DNA of 12,564 nt. Origin: Gammaproteobacteria bacterium (GTDB taxonomy: Bacteria; Pseudomonadota; Gammaproteobacteria; J113). Below, piece by piece: positions 6,795 through 12,564 of this stretch. The DNA lies in the NCBI GenBank assembly GCA_003694425.1, contig RFJX01000010.1, positions 1 to 12,564 on the forward strand. The letters are read 5' to 3'. Positions within the stretch are counted from its first letter, which is position 1. Each line of letters begins with the position of its first letter. Under the pieces are notes generated by a model. That model searched no databases and was not told the DNA's origin. It saw only the letters and a list, made by a program, of their open reading frames with translations. Position numbers and translations under genes: made by a program.

Positions 6795-6810
6795 TGGCAC
6801 GGAGAATGCA
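6795..6810 (+). promoter_or_regulatory. Sigma-54 (RpoN) type promoter for pqqABCDE
   Basis: TGGCACG (6795-6801), four bases, then ATGCA (6806-6810) matches the consensus TGGCACG-N4-TTGCA at 11 of 12 defined positions. The invariant GG (6796-6797) and GC (6808-6809) are separated by exactly 10 bases. The start point would lie near 6821, leaving a leader of about 72 bases. AT-rich DNA at 6745-6778 separates it from the upstream inverted repeat, as expected for a looped or bent activator arrangement. A competing sigma-70 reading (TTGCCT 6790-6795, TATAAC 6811-6816, 15-base spacer) is weaker but cannot be excluded. Confidence 0.6.
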
Positions 6811-6823
6811 TATAACGGGTCGT

Positions 6824-6861
6824 CAGGAAGATTTCCTGGCCCCGGAGGGAAACCTTCCGGG
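6824..6861 (+). other. Tandem hairpins in the pqqA leader
   Basis: Two adjacent hairpins can form in the untranslated leader. The first pairs CAGGAA (6824-6829) with TTCCTG (6833-6838) around GAT. The second pairs 6841-6849 with 6853-6861 (CCCGGAGGG with CCTTCCGGG, one G-U pair) around AAA. Neither is followed by a T-tract, and the pqqA ribosome binding site (AGGAG, 6881-6885) stays free. A stabilising 5' structure for the pqqA mRNA is the simplest reading. Confidence 0.5.
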
Positions 6862-6892
6862 AACCGTACAACCCGATATGAGGAGAAACATC

Positions 6893-6967
6893 ATGAAGTG
6901 GGAAACCCCTGCATACGACGACGTCCGTTTCGGTTTCGAAGTTACCATGTACATCTGCAACCGGTAA
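6893..6967 (+). CDS. pqqA: PQQ precursor peptide PqqA
   Basis: PqqA is the ribosomally made peptide whose Glu and Tyr side chains become the carbon and nitrogen skeleton of PQQ. The 24-residue product starts MKWETPAY and contains the core FGFEVTMY with Glu16 and Tyr20 in the required E-x3-Y spacing. PqqE, with PqqD as peptide chaperone, crosslinks these two residues. It is too short for ordinary gene finders. AGGAG lies seven bases before the ATG, the best ribosome binding site in the operon. Residue 22, between Tyr20 and the C-terminal Asn-Arg, is cysteine, where many homologues have alanine or another small or aromatic residue. An intrinsic terminator follows 19 bases after the stop, as expected if PqqA is needed in excess over the enzymes. 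Confidence 0.96.
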   Translation: MKWETPAYDDVRFGFEVTMYICNR

Positions 6968-6986
6968 CGAACGATCCGTCGTGACG

Positions 6987-7018
6987 GGGGAGGGTTTCGC
7001 CGAAGCCCTCCCCTTTTT
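6987..7018 (+). terminator. Intrinsic terminator/attenuator between pqqA and pqqB
   Basis: GGGGAGGGTTTC (6987-6998) pairs with GAAGCCCTCCCC (7002-7013) through 12 base pairs including one G-U, with loop GCC, followed at once by TTTTT (7014-7018). This is a textbook rho-independent terminator within the operon. With no separate promoter visible before pqqB, it should set a high ratio of pqqA mRNA to pqqBCDE mRNA by partial read-through. Confidence 0.85.
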
Positions 7019-7049
7019 CATTCATGGTGACGGCATGAATGAAAAAGGG
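7011..7049. repeat. Perfect 16-bp inverted repeat overlapping the pqqA terminator
   Basis: CCCTTTTTCATTCATG (7011-7026) and CATGAATGAAAAAGGG (7034-7049) are exact reverse complements with a seven-base loop GTGACGG. The left arm shares CCC with the terminator stem and contains the whole terminator T-tract. The loop sequence GTGACGG also occurs at 6981-6987, just before the terminator. The repeat ends 38 bases before pqqB. In RNA it would be a strong hairpin in read-through transcripts, competing with the base of the terminator stem, protecting the pqqA 3' end, or offering a double-stranded cleavage site; as DNA it could be a protein-binding palindrome. Confidence 0.85.
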
Positions 7050-7087
7050 AGACATTCGTAACATTCGCAACAGGACAGTCAGCGCTC

Positions 7088-8005
7088 ATGCAGATACACA
7101 TACTCGGATCAGGCGCCGGTGGCGGATTCCCGCAGTGGAACTGCAACTGCCACAACTGCAGCCGCATCCGCAAGGGCGAGATGAAGGGCTCGCCAAGGAC
7201 CCAGTCATCCATCACCGTCTCCGCCAACGGCGTCGACTGGGTGCTGTTCAACGCGTCACCGGACATCCGCGCCCAGATCGAATCCTTCCCTCCGCTGCAG
7301 CCCGCACGGGCCGTGCGGGATACCGGGATCTGCGCCATCCTCCTGTGTGACGCCCAGATCGACCACACCACCGGCCTGGTCATCCTGCGGGAACATACCC
7401 GGCCGTGGGACATCTACTGCACCCGCGAGGTACAGGAGGAGATGACCAGCAGCTATCCCCTGTTCAACATCCTCGGAGCCTTTCGCGGCGTCAACTGGCA
7501 TGAGGTGAACACGGAGGAGACCCCGTTCACCATCGAGCGTGCCGACGGGCTGCGCTTCACCGCCGTACCGCTGAAGAGCGAAGCGCCGCCCTTTTCCAGA
7601 TACCGCCACCAGACCCGCAAGGGGGACAACATCGGGGTGCGGGTGGAGGACACCCGGAGCGGGAAGAACCTGTTCTACGCCCCCGGACTGGGCGAGATCG
7701 AGCCGCATGTGTTGCGCTACATGGAGGAGGCCGACGTGATCCTGGTGGACGGCACGGTCTGGACCGATGACGAACTCTCCCGAGAAGGGATCAGCGACAA
7801 GCGGGCCAGGGAGATGGGCCACCTGGACCAGTCGAGCAAGGGAGGGATCATGGATGTCCTGACCTCGCTGGAGAAGCCGCAGCGCAAGATCCTGATTCAC
7901 ATCAACAACACCAATCCGATTCTCGACGAGGAATCCCCCGAACGGGCCCGGCTGGACGAGGCCGGTATCGAGGTGGCCTACGACGGGATGCACCTGACAC
8001 TCTGA
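7088..8005 (+). CDS. pqqB: PQQ biosynthesis protein PqqB
   Basis: PqqB is a cytoplasmic metallo-beta-lactamase-fold protein of PQQ synthesis. It has been linked to iron-dependent oxygen insertion into the Glu-Tyr-derived intermediate; older work suggested a transport role. The 305-residue product is the normal family length. The N-terminus has the typical [20 protein letters not shown], whose cysteines bind a structural metal. The fold's metal motif appears as [10 protein letters not shown] rather than the usual HxHxDH, as is standard for PqqB. Further family blocks are [36 protein letters not shown] and [14 protein letters not shown]. The ATG at 7088 has only a weak, distant AGGA upstream, so translation is probably low. 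pqqC follows after 22 bases. Confidence 0.97.
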   Translation: MQIHILGSGAGGGFPQWNCNCHNCSRIRKGEMKGSPRTQSSITVSANGVDWVLFNASPDIRAQIESFPPLQPARAVRDTGICAILLCDAQIDHTTGLVILREHTRPWDIYCTREVQEEMTSSYPLFNILGAFRGVNWHEVNTEETPFTIERADGLRFTAVPLKSEAPPFSRYRHQTRKGDNIGVRVEDTRSGKNLFYAPGLGEIEPHVLRYMEEADVILVDGTVWTDDELSREGISDKRAREMGHLDQSSKGGIMDVLTSLEKPQRKILIHINNTNPILDEESPERARLDEAGIEVAYDGMHLTL

Positions 8006-8027
8006 TACGACGAGGAGACTGGCGACG

Positions 8028-8825
8028 ATGGAGGAACGAGCCACAAACCTGCTCTGGTCCCGGGAGCCCTTCGAGCTGCTGGACGACAACAGCCGGGACG
8101 AACGGGAGCCCTGGTCCCGCGAGGAGTTCGAGCAGAAGTTGCGCGGGATGGCCAGGTATTATCATCGCAACCACCCCTTTCACGTGCGGATGAACAACGG
8201 CGAGCTCTCGAAGGAGGCCGTCCAGGGATGGGTCGCGAACCGTTTCTACTACCAGGTGGCAATCCCGGTGAAGGATGCCGCCATCATGTCCAACTGCTGG
8301 GACCGCGAGGTACGCCGCCACTGGGTCCAGCGCATCCTGGACCATGACGGATTCGGAGACGACCCGGGCGGCATCGAGGCGTGGCTGGAACTGGGTGATG
8401 CCGTCGGACTGCCGCGGGAGGACCTCTGGTCCCACCGCCATCTCCTTCCGGGGGTGAAATTCGCCATCGACGCCTACATCAATTTCGCCCGCCAGCAGCC
8501 GTGGCAGGTGGCGGCCAGCTCATCCCTGACCGAGCTGTTCGCGCCCACCATACACAAGGACCGGATCGACAACTGGCCGGACAAGTATCCCTGGATCGAC
8601 CAGTCCAAGGGCTATCGCTACTTCAACAAGCGTCTGACCGAGGCGCGCAGGGACGTCGAGCGCGGTCTGGAGATCACACTCGACTACTACCGGACCCGGG
8701 CCCAGCAGGAGTTCATGCTCACGGTGCTCAAGTTCAAGCTCGACGTCCTGTGGACCATGTGCGACTGCATGTGGCTGGCCTATATCGAGGGCATGCCGCC
8801 CTATCACAACGTGGCAGGAGAATGA
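8028..8825 (+). CDS. pqqC: Pyrroloquinoline-quinone synthase PqqC
   Basis: PqqC is the cofactor-free oxidase that performs the last step, ring closure and eight-electron oxidation of AHQQ to PQQ using O2. The 265-residue product has an all-helical PqqC fold with the active-site blocks YYHRNHPFH (residue 46 is the equivalent of His24 of the Klebsiella enzyme), [52 protein letters not shown] and FKLDVLW. Compared with the Klebsiella protein it has about 22 extra N-terminal residues, rich in acidic residues and arginine, and stops soon after PPYHNV, lacking roughly 12 C-terminal residues. The ATG at 8028 has GAGGAG about ten bases upstream. The stop overlaps the pqqD start by one base. Confidence 0.97.
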   Translation: MEERATNLLWSREPFELLDDNSRDEREPWSREEFEQKLRGMARYYHRNHPFHVRMNNGELSKEAVQGWVANRFYYQVAIPVKDAAIMSNCWDREVRRHWVQRILDHDGFGDDPGGIEAWLELGDAVGLPREDLWSHRHLLPGVKFAIDAYINFARQQPWQVAASSSLTELFAPTIHKDRIDNWPDKYPWIDQSKGYRYFNKRLTEARRDVERGLEITLDYYRTRAQQEFMLTVLKFKLDVLWTMCDCMWLAYIEGMPPYHNVAGE

Positions 8826-9103
8826 TGGAACACGCCTTCCAGCCCGGACAGAAACCCTCCATCCGCTCCGGATTCCGCTTCCAGTGGGAACCGGCCCAGG
8901 AGCGCCATGTACTGCTCTACCCCGAGGGCATGGTCAAGCTGACGGCCAGCGCGGGCGAGATCCTGAAACGGTGCGACGGTGAACATACCGTGGCGGAGAT
9001 CGTCGAAGAACTGAAGCAGCAATTCCCCGGCGTCGACCTGGAGGCCGACGTCTACAAGTTCCTGGAGGTGGCCGATGAAAACGGCTGGATCGAAGTACGC
9101 TGA
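8825..9103 (+). CDS. pqqD: PqqA-binding peptide chaperone PqqD
   Basis: PqqD binds PqqA and presents it to the radical SAM enzyme PqqE; it is the founding member of the RiPP recognition element family. The 92-residue product is of normal length and shows the winged-helix pattern: [22 protein letters not shown], then the helical segment [26 protein letters not shown] and the terminal NGWIEVR. Two adjacent ATGs exist (8822 and 8825). I choose 8825 because AGGAG (8816-8820) is four bases away, against one base for the other; the difference is one methionine. It overlaps the pqqC stop (TGATG) and so is translationally coupled. Confidence 0.95.
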   Translation: MEHAFQPGQKPSIRSGFRFQWEPAQERHVLLYPEGMVKLTASAGEILKRCDGEHTVAEIVEELKQQFPGVDLEADVYKFLEVADENGWIEVR

Positions 9104-10247
9104 CATGCCCAAACCCCTCTGGCTCCTGGCGGAGCTGACCTACGCCTGCCCATTGCAGTGTCCCTACTGCTCCAACCCGGTGGACATGGCCAACTACACC
9201 AGGGAGCTGACCACCGAGGAGTGGTTCAAGGTCCTGCGCGAGGCCCGTGAACTGGGCGCCACCCAGCTCGGGTTCTCGGGCGGAGAGCCGCTCACCCGTC
9301 CCGACCTGGAGGAGCTGATCGCGGAGGCCCGGCGCCTCGGCTACTACACCAACCTGATCACCTCGGGCGTGGGCATGACCGAGGAGCGGATCAAGGCCTT
9401 CAAGGAGGCGGGGCTGGACCACATCCAGGTCAGCTTCCAGGCCAGCAGCCAGGAACTGAACGACTTCATCGCCGGCACGGATGCCTTCCAGCACAAGCTG
9501 GAGATGGCCCGGGCGGTCAAGCGCAACGGCTACCCCATGGTCCTGTGCTTCGTCCTGCACCGTCACAACGAGGACCAGGTCGAAGACATCCTCGAGCTGG
9601 CCATCGCCCTGGAGGCGGATTATGTCGAGCTGGCCACCACCCAGTACTATGGCTGGGCGATGCACAACAAGGAGCAGCTGCTGCCGACCAGGGAACAGGT
9701 GGAGCGGGCCGAGGCCATCGCCCACCGCTATCAGGAGAAGATGAAGGGCAAGATGCGCATCTTCTACGTGGTGCCCGACTACTACGAGGACCGCCCCAAG
9801 GCCTGCATGAACGGCTGGGGCAACGTATTTCTCACCATCGCCCCGGACGGCGCCGCCCTGCCCTGCCACTCGGCGCGGCAACTGCCCGGGGTGGAACTGG
9901 TCAACGTGCGGGACCACTCCATCGAGTGGATCTGGTACGAGTCCCCCCTGTTCAACATGTTCCGCGGCTACGACTGGATGAAGGAGCCCTGCCGATCCTG
10001 CGACGAGAAGGAGAAGGACTTCGGCGGCTGCCGCTGCCAGGCCTGGATGCTGACCGGGGATCCCCGCAACGCCGATCCGGTCTGCAGCAAGTCACCGCAC
10101 CACCAGGAACTGCTGGATGAGGTGGCCCGCATCGAAGCGGACGCCATGAATCCCGATGTACCGGAAAAGCCGCTGGTCTTCCGTAACATGCGGACCTCGA
10201 AGGCGTTGATCGGGGACAAACCGGAGAGGGACACGACCACCGCCTGA
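9075..10247 (+). CDS. pqqE: PqqA peptide cyclase PqqE (radical SAM/SPASM)
   Basis: PqqE uses S-adenosylmethionine and iron-sulfur clusters to form the carbon-carbon bond between Glu and Tyr of PqqA, the first committed step of PQQ synthesis. The radical SAM cluster motif is CPLQCPYC (Cys25, Cys29, Cys32 in this numbering), followed by LGFSGGEPL. The SPASM region is complete: [34 protein letters not shown] and [10 protein letters not shown]. From the ATG at 9075 the product has 390 residues; GGAGG lies six bases upstream, and the gene overlaps pqqD by 29 bases. The alternative ATG at 9105, one base after the pqqD stop, gives 380 residues, matching several homologues, but has a poor ribosome binding site. 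It is the last gene of the operon; no pqqF protease gene follows. Confidence 0.97.
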   Translation: MKTAGSKYADMPKPLWLLAELTYACPLQCPYCSNPVDMANYTRELTTEEWFKVLREARELGATQLGFSGGEPLTRPDLEELIAEARRLGYYTNLITSGVGMTEERIKAFKEAGLDHIQVSFQASSQELNDFIAGTDAFQHKLEMARAVKRNGYPMVLCFVLHRHNEDQVEDILELAIALEADYVELATTQYYGWAMHNKEQLLPTREQVERAEAIAHRYQEKMKGKMRIFYVVPDYYEDRPKACMNGWGNVFLTIAPDGAALPCHSARQLPGVELVNVRDHSIEWIWYESPLFNMFRGYDWMKEPCRSCDEKEKDFGGCRCQAWMLTGDPRNADPVCSKSPHHQELLDEVARIEADAMNPDVPEKPLVFRNMRTSKALIGDKPERDTTTA

Positions 10248-10293
10248 TCAGGTCTGCGCAATCGTTGCTCACCCAGCGGTTGCCGGCATGAAA

Positions 10294-10321
10294 AGAAGAG
10301 GGGGCCAGGGCCCCCTCTTCT
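10294..10321. terminator. Strong bidirectional terminator between pqqE and pnp
   Basis: AGAAGAGGGGGCC (10294-10306) and GGCCCCCTCTTCT (10309-10321) are exact reverse complements, giving a 12-13 bp stem in the 97-base gap between convergent operons. On the reverse strand the stem runs into TCTTCTTTTC, a T-rich tail, so it should end pnp transcription efficiently. On the forward strand no T-tract follows, so termination after pqqE may be weaker. Nothing else is visible in this gap. Confidence 0.8.
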
Positions 10322-10344
10322 ACTTCCGTCAGTGGATGATGCGG

Positions 10345-12429
10345 TTATTCGCTTACCGCCTTCATGCTCAGGCGGATACGCCCCTGCTTGTCCACCTCCA
10401 GTACCTTGACCTTGACGGTATCTCCCTCGGAGAGGACGTCGGAGACCTTCTCCACCCGCTGGTCGGAGATCTGCGAGATGTGGACCAGGCCGTCCTTGCC
10501 GGGGAGGATGTTGACGAAGGCACCGAAATCCATCAGCCGGGCCACCTTGCCCTCATAGACCATCCCGACCTCGACATCGGCGGTGATCTGCTCGATGCGC
10601 CGGCGCGCCTCCTCGCCATCCGCCGCGTCCACGGACGCGATCTTGATGGTGCCGTCGTCCTGGATGTCGATGGTGGTGTTGGTCTCCTCGGTGATCTGGC
10701 GGATGGTGGCCCCACCCTTGCCAATCACCTCCCGGATCTTCTCGGCCGGGATCTTCATGGTGAAGATGCGCGGGGCATGGGGTGACAGTTCCTGGCGCGG
10801 CTCGCTGAGCACCTGGTTCATCACGTCGAGGATATGCAGCCTGCCGGAATGGGCCTGCTCCAGGGCCTTTTCCATGATCTCGCGGGTGATGCCGTCGATC
10901 TTGATGTCCATCTGCAGGGCGGTGACCCCATTGCTGGTGCCTGCCACCTTGAAGTCCATGTCGCCCAGATGGTCCTCGTCACCCATGATGTCGGAGAGCA
11001 CGGCATAGCGCTCGCCCTCCTTGATCAGCCCCATGGCGATGCCTGCCACCGGGGCCTTCAGGGGCACCCCGGCGTCCATCAGCGAAAGGCTGGTCCCGCA
11101 GACCGTGGCCATGGAGGAAGAGCCGTTGGATTCGGTGATCTCCGAGACCACCCGGATCACGTACGGATAGCTCTCCATGTCGGGCATGACGGCCATCACT
11201 CCGCGCTTGGCCAACCGCCCGTGACCGATCTCGCGCCGCTTGGGAGAGCCGACGCGGCCGGTCTCGCCCACGCAGTAGGGAGGGAAGTTGTAGTGGAGCA
11301 TGAAGGGCTCCTTGCGCTCCCCCTCGATGGCGTCGATGATCTGCGCGTCGCGCCCGGTGCCCAGGGCGGTGATCACCAGGGCCTGGGTCTCGCCCCGGGT
11401 GAACAGGGCCGAACCGTGCGTCCTCGGCAGCACCCCGACCTTGGCCGTGATCGGGCGGATGTCCGCCAGCCCGCGCTTGTCGATGCGCCTGCCGGTCTCG
11501 AGGATGGACTCGCGCACGAGACGGTGTTCCAGATCGGCGAAGGCCTCGAGCACGTCGGCGGCCGCGAATGCCGGTTCCTCGCCCCCGGCCAGCGCCTCCA
11601 CCGCCTGATTGCGCACCTCGGAGATGCGATCCCGCCGTTCCAGCTTGTCGACGATCCCGTAGGCCTCTTTCAGGGGGCCGGCGAAATCCTGCTCCAGGCG
11701 CTGGACCAGGGCCGGGTCGGGCTCCTTCTCCTCCCACTCCCAGCGGGGCTTGCCGGCCTCCTCGGCCAGGGAGCGGATATTGTCGATCACGACCTGCAAC
11801 TGCTCGTGACCATACATCACCGCGCCCAGCATCACCTCCTCGGAGAGCTCCTTCGCCTCAGACTCGACCATCAGCACGGAGCTGGCGGTACCGGCCACGA
11901 CCAGATCGAGCTCCGAGTTCCTGACCTCGTCGAAGCTGGGGTTGAGCAGATAGTTGCCATCGCGGTAACCGACCCGGCAGGCGCCGATCGGCCCGTTGAA
12001 GGGGATGCCGGAGATGGCCAGGGCCGCCGAGGCACCGACCAGGGCGGGAATGTCCGGATCCACTTCCGGGTCGAGCGACATCACCGTGGCGATGACCTGG
12101 ACCTCGTTCCTGAATCCCTTGGGAAAGAGCGGCCGCAGGGGGCGATCGATGAGACGGGAGGTCAGGGTCTCCTTCTCCGTCGGACGCCCTTCGCGCTTGA
12201 AGAATCCACCCGGGATCTTCCCGGCGGCATAGGTCCGCTCCTGATAGTCGACCGTCAGGGGGAAGAAATCGCGGTTTGGATCGGCATTCCTCGCCCCCAC
12301 CACGGTGACCAGCACCACGGTGTCGCCGGCGTGTACCATCACGGCACCGGTGGCCTGGCGGGCGATCTCGCCGGTCTCCAGGGCCCAGGGCCTGCCCCCG
12401 TACTCAAAGGTCCTCTTGATTGCAGTCAT
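10345..12429 (-). CDS. pnp: Polyribonucleotide nucleotidyltransferase (PNPase)
   Basis: PNPase is a trimeric 3'-to-5' phosphorolytic exoribonuclease and a core member of the RNA degradosome. The 694-residue product contains the full domain order: first RNase PH domain ([44 protein letters not shown]), an alpha-helical linker (about 210-310), second RNase PH domain ([57 protein letters not shown]), a KH domain ([17 protein letters not shown]) and a C-terminal S1 domain ([35 protein letters not shown]). The ATG at 12429 has GAAGAG six bases upstream; a 20-codon upstream extension runs into rpsO and is rejected. It follows rpsO after 34 bases, the common bacterial order. Confidence 0.98.
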   Translation of the reverse strand: MTAIKRTFEYGGRPWALETGEIARQATGAVMVHAGDTVVLVTVVGARNADPNRDFFPLTVDYQERTYAAGKIPGGFFKREGRPTEKETLTSRLIDRPLRPLFPKGFRNEVQVIATVMSLDPEVDPDIPALVGASAALAISGIPFNGPIGACRVGYRDGNYLLNPSFDEVRNSELDLVVAGTASSVLMVESEAKELSEEVMLGAVMYGHEQLQVVIDNIRSLAEEAGKPRWEWEEKEPDPALVQRLEQDFAGPLKEAYGIVDKLERRDRISEVRNQAVEALAGGEEPAFAAADVLEAFADLEHRLVRESILETGRRIDKRGLADIRPITAKVGVLPRTHGSALFTRGETQALVITALGTGRDAQIIDAIEGERKEPFMLHYNFPPYCVGETGRVGSPKRREIGHGRLAKRGVMAVMPDMESYPYVIRVVSEITESNGSSSMATVCGTSLSLMDAGVPLKAPVAGIAMGLIKEGERYAVLSDIMGDEDHLGDMDFKVAGTSNGVTALQMDIKIDGITREIMEKALEQAHSGRLHILDVMNQVLSEPRQELSPHAPRIFTMKIPAEKIREVIGKGGATIRQITEETNTTIDIQDDGTIKIASVDAADGEEARRRIEQITADVEVGMVYEGKVARLMDFGAFVNILPGKDGLVHISQISDQRVEKVSDVLSEGDTVKVKVLEVDKQGRIRLSMKAVSE

Positions 12430-12463
12430 GTCGTACTCTTCTGGATAGGGAAAGGGTTGTGCC

Positions 12464-12564
12464 TTACTTGCGCAGGCCGAGACTGGCAATCAGTTCGCGG
12501 TAGCGGTTCAGGTCCTTGCGCTTGAGGTAGTTCAGCAGCTTGCGGCGCTGGTTGACCAGGCGCA
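12464..12564 (-). CDS. rpsO: Ribosomal protein S15, C-terminal part, runs off the right edge
   Basis: The last 32 codons of a reverse-strand gene end in TAA at 12464. The product reads [16 protein letters not shown] and ends LIASLGLRK, which is the C-terminus of small-subunit protein S15 (E. coli has SQRRKLLDYLKRKD and LIERLGLRR). S15 binds 16S rRNA early in 30S assembly. The start is outside the window. The 34-base gap to pnp has no terminator hairpin, unlike the E. coli rpsO-pnp junction, so both genes probably share transcripts. Confidence 0.95.
   Translation of the reverse strand, partial: RLVNQRRKLLNYLKRKDLNRYRELIASLGLRK

Noticed and set aside
5202..6815. 537-codon forward open frame opposite the DHPS-like gene
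   Set aside because: Low-complexity composition rich in Gly, Arg, Pro and His, no family resemblance; it is the antisense of a well-supported gene in high-GC DNA.
6811..6816. TATAAC as the main -10 box of pqqA
   Set aside because: The -35 partner TTGCCT is poor and the spacer is 15 bases; the overlapping sigma-54 element is a much better match. Kept as an alternative.
7039..7350. Forward open frame starting in the 16-bp inverted repeat before pqqB
   Set aside because: It overlaps pqqB in another frame and has no homology; its start lies in a hairpin stem.
10834..12525. 563-codon forward open frame opposite pnp
   Set aside because: Antisense shadow of pnp, with no recognisable domain and no ribosome binding site.
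1..12564. Mobile elements, CRISPR arrays, tRNA or rRNA genes
   Set aside because: No transposase or integrase, no regularly spaced repeats, and no tRNA- or rRNA-like sequence were seen; gene order and codon use look chromosomal throughout.

Overview
The window is GC-rich, densely coding DNA that reads as a gammaproteobacterial chromosome. The housekeeping genes (prfC, rpsO-pnp, moaC, moaDE and a DUF3579 protein) look proteobacterial. Two blocks point to methylotrophy: a complete pqqABCDE operon for pyrroloquinoline quinone (PQQ), and a four-gene operon resembling bacterial tetrahydromethanopterin (H4MPT) biosynthesis genes. PQQ is the cofactor of MxaF/XoxF methanol dehydrogenases, and H4MPT carries formaldehyde through oxidation to formate. 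I infer a methylotrophic, or at least methanol/formaldehyde-oxidising, gammaproteobacterium. No dehydrogenase gene lies in the window, so that remains inference.

Layout. 1-1149 (-): N-terminal part of release factor 3 (prfC), running off the left edge. 1232-1905 (-): moaD then moaE, the two subunits of molybdopterin synthase. 1951-2454 (+): moaC, divergent from moaD across 45 bases. 2538-2825 (+): a DUF3579 protein behind a TATAAT box. 2850-3293 (-): a two-CBS-domain protein. 3430-6557 (-): a tight operon in the order dihydropteroate synthase-like protein, DUF447 protein, MfnB-like protein, pterin-4a-carbinolamine dehydratase; the first three are linked by short overlaps or close spacing. 6558-6892: a divergent control region. 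6893-10247 (+): pqqA, pqqB, pqqC, pqqD, pqqE. 10294-10321: a strong hairpin between convergent operons. 10345-12429 (-): pnp, with the end of rpsO upstream at the right edge.

The most interesting part is the non-coding DNA around pqqA. Upstream there is a good match to a sigma-54 promoter (TGGCACG-N4-ATGCA, GG-N10-GC spacing). About 110-140 bases further up lie a palindrome and an inverted repeat that look like an enhancer-binding-protein site. The half-site AACCACC recurs next to the -10 box of the divergent H4MPT operon, so one regulator could act on both cofactor operons. The pqqA leader can fold into two tandem hairpins. Between pqqA and pqqB an intrinsic terminator is interlocked with a perfect 16-bp inverted repeat that contains the terminator's T-tract. 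This is a plausible device for making much more PqqA peptide than processing enzymes. I found no mobile element, CRISPR array, tRNA or rRNA gene.
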